The translations under genes and the position numbers were made by a program. A stretch of 64,000 nt of DNA from an uncultured Pelagibacteraceae bacterium (GTDB taxonomy: Bacteria > Pseudomonadota > Alphaproteobacteria > Pelagibacterales > Pelagibacteraceae), in assembly GCA_902615145.1 (NCBI GenBank), contig CACMNK010000003.1, forward strand, positions 42,499-106,498, written 5' to 3'. Under the pieces are notes generated by a model. That model was given only the letters and a program-made list of their open reading frames with translations. It searched no databases and was not told the origin of the DNA. Shown one piece after another: positions 40,894 through 48,743 of this stretch (the first letter of the stretch is position 1; every line of letters starts with the position of its first letter).

Positions 40894-40991
40894 TTGCAAA
40901 AAATAAAGATGAGCGCTTAAGTCTGGCGCTTAGAAAAAATTTAAAAAAGAGAAAAACTTTTCAAAAAAAGAATAAAAAGAAAGCAAAATAA
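40890..40991 (+). CDS. Tiny basic protein (33 aa), unknown
   Basis: A 33-residue frame from ATG 40890 to TAA 40989-40991, linked by ATGA to the gene before and by TAATG to dcd after. The sequence has [16 protein letters not shown] followed by a Lys-rich tail. Similar very short proteins with an LRxNLxKRK core are, as I recall, common before envelope or nucleotide genes in alphaproteobacteria. Coupling at both ends makes it likely to be translated. The function is unknown. Confidence 0.65.
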   Translation: MIAKNKDERLSLALRKNLKKRKTFQKKNKKKAK

Positions 40992-41551
40992 TGTCGATAC
41001 AGCCAGATACTTGGATTAAAAAAATGTGTGAAGAGCATAATATGATTGAACCATTTTTAGATCATCAAGTTTCTGAAGGAAAAATATCTTACGGACTAAG
41101 TAGTATGGGTTATGATGTAAGAATATCTGATGAATATAGGATATTCACAAATGTAAATAGCTCTTTAGTTGATCCAAAAAACTTTTCAGATGATAACTTT
41201 ATAGAAAGAAAAGGACCGTATTGTATTATTCCACCAAATTCATTTGTTTTAGCAAAAACTATTGAATATTTTAGAATACCAAAAGATGTGCTTTGTATTT
41301 GTGTTGGTAAAAGTACATATGCCCGAACTGGGATTATATGTAATGTCACTCCAATTGAAAATGAATTCGAGGGTAATATTGTTATTGAGTTAAGTAATAC
41401 AACTCCTAATCCTGCAAAGATTTATTCTAATGAAGGTATAGCTCAATTTTTATTTTTCAAATCTGATACAAAGCCAGAAACAACTTATAAATCAAAAAAC
41501 GGTAAATATCAGGGACAAACTACTATTCAGGTTGCTAAAATAAAAAAGTAA
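40991..41551 (+). CDS. dcd: dCTP deaminase
   Basis: Deaminates dCTP to dUTP for thymidylate synthesis. The 186-residue dUTPase-fold protein has the [10 protein letters not shown] active-site segment, [19 protein letters not shown] and a C-terminal KYQGQTT lid. It shares one base with the preceding tiny ORF and is 3 bases ahead of murA. Confidence 0.97.
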   Translation: MSIQPDTWIKKMCEEHNMIEPFLDHQVSEGKISYGLSSMGYDVRISDEYRIFTNVNSSLVDPKNFSDDNFIERKGPYCIIPPNSFVLAKTIEYFRIPKDVLCICVGKSTYARTGIICNVTPIENEFEGNIVIELSNTTPNPAKIYSNEGIAQFLFFKSDTKPETTYKSKNGKYQGQTTIQVAKIKK

Positions 41552-41554
41552 TTT

Positions 41555-42817
41555 ATGGATAAATTTCTGATAAATGGTCCTTGTAAAGTAAAGGGTAAAG
41601 TCTCAATCTCGGGTTCAAAAAACGCATCCCTACCAATTCTCGCTGCGACATTACTATTTGATAAGCCGGTAATTATTAAAAATTTACCAAGAGTAAAAGA
41701 TATAAAGACTATGCTTAATTTGTTAAAATCTCTTGGATCTAAAATAATTTTATCTAAAGACAAAAAAACTGTAAAGATTATTAATAAAAAAAAGATGAAA
41801 ACTTTTGCAAGTTATTCACTTGTAAAAACGATGAGAGGATCAATTTTAGTTTTAGGTCCATTAATTTCAAAATTTTATAAATCCAAAACCTCATTACCCG
41901 GAGGATGTTTAATAGGTGCTAGACCTGTAAACTATCATCTTTCAGCATTAAAAAAACTTGGTATGAATTATAAAATCAAAGATGGATACATTTTAGCCAA
42001 AACCAAAGGAAGACTCAAAGGTAATACGATAAAGTTTCCTCAAATAAGCGTCGGTGCCACGGAAAATTCAATTATTGCAGCATGTTTAGCAAAAGGTAAA
42101 ACAATTTTAAAAAATTGTGCTATAGAACCCGAGATAAAAGATCTCACAAATTTTTTAAATTCAGCAGGCGCAAAAATTAGATGGTCTGGAAGAATGTGTA
42201 AAATTCTGGGTACTGACTCATTAAATCAAACTGAATATACAGTTATGGCTGATAGAATAGAAGCGGGTACTTTTTGTGTAGCTGCGACCCTCACTAAAGG
42301 TAATCTTGAAATAAAAAATTTTAATCCCGATATTATCAAAACAGAGCTTGAGTTATTAAGAAAAGTTGGAGCAAGAATTAAAATTGATAGCAATAAGTTA
42401 ACAGTAATTGGACCTGAAAAAATAAAACCTATTAAAAATATCAAAACAAGAGAATGGCCAGGTGTAGCCACTGATATGCAATCACAATTAATGGTCTTAA
42501 TGTGTAGGGCAGATGGTAAAAGTTCAATTACCGAAAATATCTTTGAAAACAGATTTCTTCACGTTGGAGAACTTCAAAGACTTGGTGCAAATATCGAAAT
42601 TAAGAGGAATAAAGCTTTTATTGACGGAAATACAAAATTTATTGGTGCAGAATTAATGTCCAGTGATTTAAGAGCGTCAGTTGCGCTTGTTCTAGCTGCA
42701 ATGATTTCAAATGGTAAATCTTCTATTAATAGAATTTATCATTTAGATAGAGGATATGAAAATTTAGAGATAAAATTAAAAAAAATTGGTGTTAAAATAA
42801 AAAGACTTAAAAAGTGA
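41555..42817 (+). CDS. murA: UDP-N-acetylglucosamine 1-carboxyvinyltransferase
   Basis: First committed enzyme of peptidoglycan synthesis; adds enolpyruvate from PEP to UDP-GlcNAc. The 420 residues have ISGSKNASLPIL at the start, the catalytic loop LPGGCLIGARP with the PEP-adduct Cys retained (so fosfomycin-sensitive type), and RAGTFC-like and DLRAS motifs. It overlaps the DUF2948 gene by 4 bases. Confidence 0.97.
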   Translation: MDKFLINGPCKVKGKVSISGSKNASLPILAATLLFDKPVIIKNLPRVKDIKTMLNLLKSLGSKIILSKDKKTVKIINKKKMKTFASYSLVKTMRGSILVLGPLISKFYKSKTSLPGGCLIGARPVNYHLSALKKLGMNYKIKDGYILAKTKGRLKGNTIKFPQISVGATENSIIAACLAKGKTILKNCAIEPEIKDLTNFLNSAGAKIRWSGRMCKILGTDSLNQTEYTVMADRIEAGTFCVAATLTKGNLEIKNFNPDIIKTELELLRKVGARIKIDSNKLTVIGPEKIKPIKNIKTREWPGVATDMQSQLMVLMCRADGKSSITENIFENRFLHVGELQRLGANIEIKRNKAFIDGNTKFIGAELMSSDLRASVALVLAAMISNGKSSINRIYHLDRGYENLEIKLKKIGVKIKRLKK

Positions 42818-43206
42818 ACAAATATCTTGCAAAAATAATTGCGATGGATCAGGAAGGATTACAAATGATTTCAGCTTGTAGTTCGGGAGCAAAAGTAAAA
42901 ATAGCTGATATCAAATACCTTTCTGCAAATAAGGTTTTTTTGTTATCAATCGAAAGAACACTCGTCGAAACTGGTCAAGATCATAAGAAAATCAATAGTA
43001 TCTGTAGATTTGATTTTGTTGACAAAGTAAGATCAAAAAATATCAATCAATCAAAGAAAGATTTAGTCTTAGAATTAATTGGGATTGAATATTTGAAAAA
43101 TAAGGATGATTATGAAATAAATCTTATTTTTAATAATAATTCTCACATTGTTTTAAGTGCCGAAACTATAGAAGCACGGCTTGAGGATCAGAATGAAATT
43201 AAATAA
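42814..43206 (+). CDS. DUF2948 family protein
   Basis: A 130-residue protein of the alphaproteobacterial DUF2948 family, recognised from its place between murA and hisD and from the LAKIIAMDQEGLQMISACSSGA opening (split at 4-25) and RFDFVDKVRS. It is predicted soluble and has no catalytic motif. The start is GTG at 42814, overlapping murA. The function is unknown; the fixed neighbourhood with murA and hisD is the main clue. Confidence 0.75.
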   Translation: MNKYLAKIIAMDQEGLQMISACSSGAKVKIADIKYLSANKVFLLSIERTLVETGQDHKKINSICRFDFVDKVRSKNINQSKKDLVLELIGIEYLKNKDDYEINLIFNNNSHIVLSAETIEARLEDQNEIK

Positions 43207-43208
43207 CT

Positions 43209-44495
43209 ATGAAAGTACTCATTAGTAAAAGTAAAAGTTTTGAAAAAGATCTTGATAACTTACTTTATAAAAGAAGGGAAAAAATAATATCAGATAAAGT
43301 GTCAGTAACTAAAATAATTAAAGATGTTAAAAGTAATGGCGACAAGGCCTTAATTAAATATGAAAAAAGATTTAATAAAAATAATAAAATTATTCCAAGT
43401 TTAAAAAAGATTAATAGATTAATTAAATCTTTAGATCCTAAAGTTAAGAAAGCAATTGATATAGCTTATAATCGAATTTATAAATTTCATTCTCTACAAA
43501 AATTCAAAAATATTTCATATACAGACAGATTTAAAAATAAACTTAACTATAAGTATTTACCCATAGATTCAGTTGCAATTTATGTACCAGGCTCAACTGC
43601 CTCTTATCCCTCAAGTGTGTTGATGAATGCCATCCCGGCTATAGTTGCAGGTGTTAAGCGAGTTGTTATGATTAACCCTGGTTATAAAGGTAATCAAAAT
43701 CCTGCTGTATTATATGCGGCAAAAAAATGTAGGATAAAAGAGATTTATTCTATCGGGGGTCCATCAGCAATTGCAGCAGTTTCTTATGGTACAAAGAAAA
43801 TCAATAAGGTTGATAAAATTGTTGGACCTGGAAATTCATATGTTGCAGCTGCAAAGAAGGAAGTTTTTGGAGATGTTGGAATAGAAGGAATGACCGCAGG
43901 ACCATCTGAAATAACAATTGTTTGCGATAAATATTCCAATCCTGAATGGGTGGCTAGTGACCTAATTGGTCAAGCAGAACATGATCCTCTAGCGCAATGT
44001 ATCTTAATTTCAAAAGATAAAAATTTGATTAACAAGGTTCAGATAGAAATTACAAAACAATTAAAACTTATTCCAAGAGGATCTATTGCGAGCAAAAGTT
44101 TAATTAATAATGGAATTTTAATGTACGTATCTAAGAACAATAAAATAATTGATATTGTAAACAAAATTGCACCTGAGCATCTAGAGCTTAATATTAAGAA
44201 TTATAAATCGGTTGTTTCAAAAATTAAAAATTCTGGATCAATATGTTTGGGAAAATATGCTGTTATGGCGATGACTGATTATAATGTCGGTTCAAATCAT
44301 ATATTACCAACTAATGGTTCAGCAAAATATTCAAGTGGAATAAGTGTAAACGAATTTTATAAAAGAATTTCTTATATAAACTTATCAAAAAAGGGTATTG
44401 AAAGTCTTGGGCCATCAGTTATAACTCTTGCAAATTATGAGGGGTTGAAAGGTCATGCTCAATCCATCATAAAAAGAATTAAAAATAAGGAGTAA
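43209..44495 (+). CDS. hisD: Histidinol dehydrogenase
   Basis: Oxidises L-histidinol to histidine in two NAD+ steps with zinc. The 428 residues have YVPGSTASYPSSVLMN (most have PGG), GPGNSYVAAAKK, the zinc and base region GPSEITIV and DLIGQAEHDPLAQ, APEHLEL, and the C-terminal NVGSNHILPTNGSAKYSSG. It is 2 bases after the DUF2948 gene and 6 before infA. Other histidine-related genes are at 45362-48554. Confidence 0.97.
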   Translation: MKVLISKSKSFEKDLDNLLYKRREKIISDKVSVTKIIKDVKSNGDKALIKYEKRFNKNNKIIPSLKKINRLIKSLDPKVKKAIDIAYNRIYKFHSLQKFKNISYTDRFKNKLNYKYLPIDSVAIYVPGSTASYPSSVLMNAIPAIVAGVKRVVMINPGYKGNQNPAVLYAAKKCRIKEIYSIGGPSAIAAVSYGTKKINKVDKIVGPGNSYVAAAKKEVFGDVGIEGMTAGPSEITIVCDKYSNPEWVASDLIGQAEHDPLAQCILISKDKNLINKVQIEITKQLKLIPRGSIASKSLINNGILMYVSKNNKIIDIVNKIAPEHLELNIKNYKSVVSKIKNSGSICLGKYAVMAMTDYNVGSNHILPTNGSAKYSSGISVNEFYKRISYINLSKKGIESLGPSVITLANYEGLKGHAQSIIKRIKNKE

Positions 44496-44501
44496 ATAAA
44501 T

Positions 44502-44717
44502 TTGTCAAAACAGGATCTACTTGAATTCAAAGGGAAGGTTACAGATTTATTACCTAATGCAATGTTTAGAGTGCAACTAGAAAATGGCCATACTGTTACA
44601 GCTCACACTGCTGGAAAATTAAGAAAAAACAGAATTAGAGTTTTGCAAGGTGACAATGTTACAGTTGAAATGACACCTTATGATCTCACTAAAGGTAGAA
44701 TAATCTTTAGAGGATAA
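44502..44717 (+). CDS. infA: Translation initiation factor IF-1
   Basis: A 71-residue S1-like OB-fold protein that binds the 30S A-site. It has [24 protein letters not shown] (across 9-32) and [24 protein letters not shown]. The start is TTG at 44502; no ATG or GTG lies at the family start. tRNA-Phe follows 7 bases after the stop, so they are probably cotranscribed. Confidence 0.96.
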   Translation: MSKQDLLEFKGKVTDLLPNAMFRVQLENGHTVTAHTAGKLRKNRIRVLQGDNVTVEMTPYDLTKGRIIFRG

Positions 44718-44724
44718 TTTTAAG

Positions 44725-44799
44725 GCTGAGTAGCTCAGGAGTAGAGCAGAGCCCTGAAAAGGCTTGTGTCGGAGGTGCGAATCCTTCCTCAGCCACCAC
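44725..44799 (+). tRNA. tRNA-Phe (anticodon GAA) with altered elbow contact
   Basis: A 75-base tRNA with encoded CCA. The acceptor GGCTGAG pairs with CTCAGCC; the anticodon stem is GAGCC/GGCTT with loop CTGAAAA, giving GAA. The D-loop is AGGAGTA and the T-loop TGCGAAT. By standard numbering position 55 is G instead of the near-universal T (pseudouridine), and position 18 is A instead of G, so both partners of the conserved 18-55 contact are changed. All stems pair well, so it is probably functional and not a pseudogene. Confidence 0.93.
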
Positions 44800-44802
44800 C
44801 AC

Positions 44803-44817
44803 AAGATTTCATCTTGA
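44803..44817 (+). terminator. Small hairpin after tRNA-Phe
   Basis: CAAGAT-TTC-ATCTTG is a perfect 6-bp hairpin with a 3-base loop, 3 bases after the tRNA CCA end. There is no T-run, so it may mark 3'-end processing rather than strong termination. Confidence 0.35.
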
Positions 44818-44846
44818 AATTAACTCAAAACAAATTAACTTCTATC

Positions 44847-44852
44847 TATAAT
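44847..44852 (+). promoter_or_regulatory. Candidate -10 of the cold-shock gene
   Basis: TATAAT at 44847-44852 is a perfect -10, 26 bases before the csp ATG. A Shine-Dalgarno AAAGGA lies at 44861-44866. No well-spaced -35 is apparent. Confidence 0.4.
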
Positions 44853-44878
44853 AATTAACAAAAGGACTAAGAAATAAG

Positions 44879-45091
44879 ATGAGTACTATACAGGGTAAAG
44901 TAAAGTGGTTTAACGGTAAAAAAGGTTATGGTTTTATCGAGAGAGATGATAAAGAAAAAGATGCTTTCGTTCATGCATCAGCAGTAAAAGCAGCTGGAAT
45001 GCGATTTTTGAATGAAGGTGATAAGATAGAATTTACATTAGAGGATGGACCAAAAGGTCCCTCGGCAGTAAATCTTAAAAAATTAGATTAA
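44879..45091 (+). CDS. Cold-shock domain protein (CspA family)
   Basis: A 70-residue single cold-shock domain that binds single-stranded RNA or DNA and melts mRNA structure. RNP1 is KGYGFIE (15-21) and RNP2 DAFVHA (28-33). It has its own -10 and the clearest terminator in the window, which fits a highly expressed, independently transcribed gene. Which Csp paralogue it is cannot be decided. Confidence 0.95.
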   Translation: MSTIQGKVKWFNGKKGYGFIERDDKEKDAFVHASAVKAAGMRFLNEGDKIEFTLEDGPKGPSAVNLKKLD

Positions 45092-45106
45092 TCCTCAAAT
45101 TTATAT

Positions 45107-45152
45107 AAAGGACGTTTTTCTCAATATGAAAATTTACGTCCTTTTTCTTTTT
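45107..45152 (+). terminator. Rho-independent terminator of the cold-shock gene
   Basis: AAAGGACGT (45107-45115) and ACGTCCTTT (45136-45144) form a perfect 9-bp stem. The loop can extend it with TTTTC pairing to GAAAA. The T-rich run TTTTTCTTTTT (45142-45152) follows. It is the strongest intrinsic terminator seen here. Confidence 0.85.
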
Positions 45153-45191
45153 AAGGTTGCATAATAAAATTTTTTGTCTAAAAAACACATA

Positions 45192-45302
45192 ATGAAAAAA
45201 TATGAGTTAATAGAATGGTTTAACAAAAGTACTTTAAGAATAGCTCTTAAAGAGAACGAGATAGCTGTGCATACTCATATCCATGCTGGCTAAAGCTAGC
45301 AT
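45192..45302 (+). other. Possible short ORF (33 aa) or small RNA locus with 3' hairpin
   Basis: In the 270-base gap between csp and tRNA-His, ATG 45192 opens a 33-codon frame to TAA 45291-45293 with an ending rich in His (AVHTHIHAG). ATGCTGGCT (45283-45291) pairs with AGCTAGCAT (45294-45302) as a long near-perfect stem (one G-U, tiny loop) that includes the stop codon and is followed by ATTTTA. It could be a small protein with its own weak terminator, a leader for the histidine locus, or a small RNA. No ribosome-binding site is evident. The rest of the gap holds nothing I can name. Confidence 0.35.
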
Positions 45303-45361
45303 TTTACCATTTAATTATAATTTTAAATCCACACAAAATAAGATAAAAACAAATAGGATAA

Positions 45362-45436
45362 GCCCGGGTGGTGTAATGGTTAGCACGGAAGTTTGTGGAA
45401 CTTTAAGTTTGAGTTCGACTCTCAGCCCGGGTACCA
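45362..45436 (+). tRNA. tRNA-His (anticodon GTG), without an encoded G-1
   Basis: A 75-base tRNA with CCA encoded at 45434-45436. The acceptor GCCCGGG pairs with CCCGGGT (G1-U72), the anticodon loop TTGTGGA gives GTG, and the T-loop TTCGACT is normal. The base before G1 (45361) is A and the discriminator is A73, so the usual G-1:C73 identity pair is not encoded. Loss of G-1 with A73 is known in a group of alphaproteobacteria whose HisRS changed in parallel. The hisS start follows 4 bases after CCA. Confidence 0.96.
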
Positions 45437-45440
45437 AAAA

Positions 45441-46838
45441 ATGAACAAAGATAAAAAATTAATTCCTGGTTTACCATCAGGATTCGAAGATAGGTGGAAT
45501 AAAAAATTATTTCTCAAAAAAAAACTTTTAAAAGTTATTGAGAAAAATTTTATAAAATATGGGTTTGATCCATTAGAGACCCCATCATTTGAAATTACAG
45601 AAAATATAGGATCCTTTCTTGCAGAGGATGATAGTAACCCTATGTCTGATGTTTTCTCTTTTAACGATGGTGAAAAAAATATTACTCTGAGATATGATCT
45701 CTCTAGTCCATTAGCCAGATTTGTTGCCCAAAACAATCAAGAACTTCCATCAATATATAAAAGATACGCTATTCAAAATGTATTTAGAAATGAAAAGTCT
45801 GGCAATGCTCGTTTTAGAGAGTTTACACAGGCAGATTGTGATATTGTAGGTAGCGTTAATTCAGCTCAAGCAAATGCTGAATTGTGCAGTCTTGTTGCAA
45901 GTACGTTAATTGAATGTGGTTTAAATAAATATCAGTTTACTATCAATGTTAGTAATAGAAAAATTATTCAAGGTTTAATTGAGGACCTTAAAATCCCAGG
46001 AAATAAAAAAATCAAGGTAATGAGAGCGATCGATAAATTAGATAAACCTGACTTTGGATTTAAGGGAGTAGAGGAATTATTAAAAAAAGAGAGAAAAGAT
46101 AAAAGTGGAGCTATTACAAAAGGAGCTGATTTAAGCAATGACCAAGCTTCAAAAATTTTAGATTTTTTAAAAATTAGGGATTTAAATGAATTAAAACAAA
46201 ATTTTAAAAACTCTCTAACACAAGAGGGAATTAAAGAACTAGAGGAATTTTTCAAAATTTTAAGTTTCGGGTCTTATTTTGATCAAGTTAAAACCAATTT
46301 TACTATTGTTAGAGGTCTTGATTATTACGATGGTTTTTGTGTTGAGACAAATTTAAATTTTAAAGCAAAAAATAACAAAGGCAAAGAAGTTGATATTGGA
46401 AGCATCTGCTCAGGTGGACAATACGATAAATTAATTTCTAGATTTAAAGGTGTAGACATTCCTGGAACTGGTATAAGTATTGGTGTTGATAGATTGCTAT
46501 TTGCGATGATGCAATTAGATCAGATAGAAATCGATGAACAAAAGCCGATTATTGTATGTGTGATGGATGAAAAATATTTACCAAATTATTATGAGATTTT
46601 AGATAATTTGAGAAAAAATAACATTAATTCAGAAATATTTTTAGATAGTAAAAAAAATCTCGGGAAGCAACTGACTTATGCAAATAAAAGAGGGTGCCCA
46701 GTTGCAGTAATTTGTGGAGAAAATGAGTTTAAAGAAAATAAAGTAACATTAAAAAACTTACTTGGTATTAAGGGTGAAAATAACCAAAAATCGTTTCCAA
46801 AAGAAAATTTAATTAATGAGATCAAAAAATTTATCTGA
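45441..46838 (+). CDS. hisS: Histidyl-tRNA synthetase
   Basis: Class II synthetase charging tRNA-His; 465 residues. Motif 2 reads NVFRNEKSGNARFREFTQADCD, split across about 113-135, the alphaproteobacterial variant rather than the enterobacterial form. The signature RGLDYYDGF and motif 3 (GTGISIGVDRL) are intact. The frame is open 16 codons further up, but those lie inside tRNA-His; the ATG at 45441 gives the family N-terminus. There is no Shine-Dalgarno between the tRNA end and the start. The end overlaps hisZ by 23 bases. Confidence 0.95.
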   Translation: MNKDKKLIPGLPSGFEDRWNKKLFLKKKLLKVIEKNFIKYGFDPLETPSFEITENIGSFLAEDDSNPMSDVFSFNDGEKNITLRYDLSSPLARFVAQNNQELPSIYKRYAIQNVFRNEKSGNARFREFTQADCDIVGSVNSAQANAELCSLVASTLIECGLNKYQFTINVSNRKIIQGLIEDLKIPGNKKIKVMRAIDKLDKPDFGFKGVEELLKKERKDKSGAITKGADLSNDQASKILDFLKIRDLNELKQNFKNSLTQEGIKELEEFFKILSFGSYFDQVKTNFTIVRGLDYYDGFCVETNLNFKAKNNKGKEVDIGSICSGGQYDKLISRFKGVDIPGTGISIGVDRLLFAMMQLDQIEIDEQKPIIVCVMDEKYLPNYYEILDNLRKNNINSEIFLDSKKNLGKQLTYANKRGCPVAVICGENEFKENKVTLKNLLGIKGENNQKSFPKENLINEIKKFI

Positions 46839-47868
46839 CAAAATTCTTAGATCGGTAAAATCTAAAGGATTTAAATATATTGAATTACCTTCTGTGATTG
46901 AGACAAATCATATAGTGCAGCGATCAGGTGAGAGTTTTAGGAAATTTATTTTTTCATTTACAGATCAGTCAGGTAATGAATTATGTCTAAGACCAGATCT
47001 TACAATCGCTTCTTGTCTAAGATATTTAGAAAACAATTTAAAGGGGAAAGAAAAAATATTTTATAGTGGACAGGCTTACAGAAAATCTCAAAATAAAAAA
47101 GACTCTATAATAAGAAATCAAGTTGGTTTTGAGATTATAGGATCAAAAGATGAAAAAAATGATGACAAAGAAATAATAAATACATCTCTTAAATCACTTA
47201 AAGATCTAAAATATTCTAAAGGCACTCTCACTATTGGTAATGTAGAAATTTTTAACCTTTTAATTTCTAAATTAGACATTCCTAAAAGATGGAAATTAAG
47301 ACTTACAAGACATTTTTGGAGAGAAGACTATTTCAGTGATTTATTAAAAAGACTAGAGACTAATTCTGATGTAGATCCAACTATTGTTGAAGTTGATAAA
47401 AGACGATATTTAAAAATGTTAAACGATGATCAAATATCTGTCGTTGCAGGTAGAACTATTAAAGAAATTTTAGAAAGATTTGATAAAAAAATTAAGGACC
47501 CAAGGAGAACAAGCAGGGGGAAAAATGTTTCAAAAATTATTAAAGAATTTTTGAAAATTAAATGTCCGATTAATAAAGCTGCGACTCAGTTGAATAAATT
47601 TTTCAAGAAAAACAGAATAAATCTTGTCGTCGATCAGAAATATTTTCCAATTTCAAAAAATAAAATATCTAAATTGAATGTAGTTTTCTCTAGTGCCTTT
47701 GGTAGGCAACTGGAATATTACACAGGAATGGTTTTTAAAATCGATATTAAATCAAAGTCAAAGATTACTAATTGTTGTAATGGTGGCCGTTATGACAAAT
47801 TAATCTCTGATCTTGGTTCAAAAAAACAGATACCAGCAGTTGGAGCTGCGCTTAATCTTAATTATTAG
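46816..47868 (+). CDS. hisZ: ATP phosphoribosyltransferase regulatory subunit HisZ
   Basis: A 350-residue HisRS-like protein without tRNA-charging function that activates and regulates short-form HisG. It retains the class II fold (LRPDLTIASCLRYL; FYSGQAYRKS; AFGRQLEYYTGMVF; CCNGGRYDKL) but lacks the HisRS anticodon domain and proper motif 3. It is encoded between hisS, which it overlaps by 23 bases, and hisG, so a synthetase and its regulatory paralogue are cotranscribed. Confidence 0.93.
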   Translation: MRSKNLSDKILRSVKSKGFKYIELPSVIETNHIVQRSGESFRKFIFSFTDQSGNELCLRPDLTIASCLRYLENNLKGKEKIFYSGQAYRKSQNKKDSIIRNQVGFEIIGSKDEKNDDKEIINTSLKSLKDLKYSKGTLTIGNVEIFNLLISKLDIPKRWKLRLTRHFWREDYFSDLLKRLETNSDVDPTIVEVDKRRYLKMLNDDQISVVAGRTIKEILERFDKKIKDPRRTSRGKNVSKIIKEFLKIKCPINKAATQLNKFFKKNRINLVVDQKYFPISKNKISKLNVVFSSAFGRQLEYYTGMVFKIDIKSKSKITNCCNGGRYDKLISDLGSKKQIPAVGAALNLNY

Positions 47869-47870
47869 TG

Positions 47871-48554
47871 ATGAGTAATTTTATAAATATAGGAATACCT
47901 AGTAAGGGAAGATTAAAAAAAGATGTTTTAAAAATTTTTTATAAAAAAAGGTTAAAGCTTATTTCTGAACGAGGAGAACGAGACTTGATTGGATCAATTA
48001 AAAATAAACCAAATATCAAGATTTTATATTTACATGCAAGAGAAATTCTTGAAAGATTAGGAGATGGCTCTCTAGATATTGGGTTTTCTGGTTTTGATTT
48101 ATTTAAAGAAAGTGCTGTTAATACTCAGAATAAAATAAATATAGTGTCAAAACTTAATTTTGGAAATGCAGATTTGGTTGTTGCAATCCCTGATCCTTGG
48201 ATTGATGTTCAAACCATAGCTGACTTAGAGGAAATCGCCTTTGAATTTAGAGATAAAAAGAAAAAAAGACTGAGAGTTGCGACCAAGTATCCAAATTTAA
48301 CTAGAGATTTTTTATTTTCTAAAGGTGTTACCCAATTTAAATTAGTTGATAGTTTAGGAGCAACTGAGGCATACCCTTTTACTGGTTCAGCTGAATTAAT
48401 TGCTGATATTACTTCAACAGGTGAGACACTAAAGGCAAATAATTTGCGTGTTTTGAAGGATGGAAAAATATTAGAATCTCAAGCTTGTATTTTTACATCT
48501 AAAAAAAATAATAAGAAAAAAGGATTGAAAAACCTGGTAAGACTACTTTCTTAG
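47871..48554 (+). CDS. hisG: ATP phosphoribosyltransferase catalytic subunit (short form)
   Basis: First enzyme of histidine synthesis; condenses ATP with PRPP. At about 227 residues it is the short HisG that requires HisZ, which is encoded immediately upstream. It has IGIPSKGRL at the start, FGNADLVVAIPDPW, RVATKYPNLTRDF and the PRPP loop near LGATEAYPFTGSAELIADI (split). The start is ATG 47871; GTG 47868, overlapping the hisZ TAG, is an alternative one codon longer. Confidence 0.95.
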   Translation: MSNFINIGIPSKGRLKKDVLKIFYKKRLKLISERGERDLIGSIKNKPNIKILYLHAREILERLGDGSLDIGFSGFDLFKESAVNTQNKINIVSKLNFGNADLVVAIPDPWIDVQTIADLEEIAFEFRDKKKKRLRVATKYPNLTRDFLFSKGVTQFKLVDSLGATEAYPFTGSAELIADITSTGETLKANNLRVLKDGKILESQACIFTSKKNNKKKGLKNLVRLLS

Positions 48555-48674
48555 TAATTTGTCTTTAAAATAAATAAGTATAATTCGTATAATATCCAAA
48601 TTTCTGATAATTGCATAAAGGCCAATCAAAGCGCCTAAGACAATTATAATTTTAAAAATTAACATTAAATCCAT
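48543..48674 (-). CDS. Possible small membrane protein (43 aa)
   Basis: A minus-strand frame from ATG (complement 48672-48674) to TAG (48543-48545) encodes 43 residues: one hydrophobic helix (MLIFKIIIVLGALIGLYAII) followed by a basic amphipathic tail (FKDKLLRK). It fills the 189-base gap after hisG and overlaps the hisG 3' end by 12 bases convergently. A signal-anchor charge pattern supports coding, but AT-rich DNA gives such frames by chance, and no family is recognised. Confidence 0.4.
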   Translation of the reverse strand: MDLMLIFKIIIVLGALIGLYAIIRNLDIIRIILIYFKDKLLRK

Positions 48675-48723
48675 AAATTAAGTTTTATTAATTTTAACTT
48701 TAAATATCGTTGAAAATAAATAT

Positions 48724-48737
48724 TTAGTATATACTAA
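48724..48737. promoter_or_regulatory. 14-bp perfect palindrome before rmuC
   Basis: TTAGTATATACTAA is its own reverse complement and lies 6 bases before the rmuC ATG. It includes TATACT (48730-48735), a near-consensus -10; TTGAAA at 48710-48715 is a possible -35 but only 14 bases away. It may be a promoter-overlapping operator for the rmuC-nuclease-sbcB set. Confidence 0.45.
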
Positions 48738-48743
48738 CAAAAT

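Noticed and set aside
44725..44799. tRNA-Phe pseudogene
   Set aside because: All four stems pair, the anticodon loop and CCA are intact, and the odd bases at 18 and 55 are coupled, which argues against decay.
45393..45440. A longer hisS start at 45393
   Set aside because: These 16 codons lie inside tRNA-His, and the family N-terminus begins at 45441.
45422..45736. A 104-codon minus-strand frame
   Set aside because: It is antisense to hisS and runs into tRNA-His; no family features.
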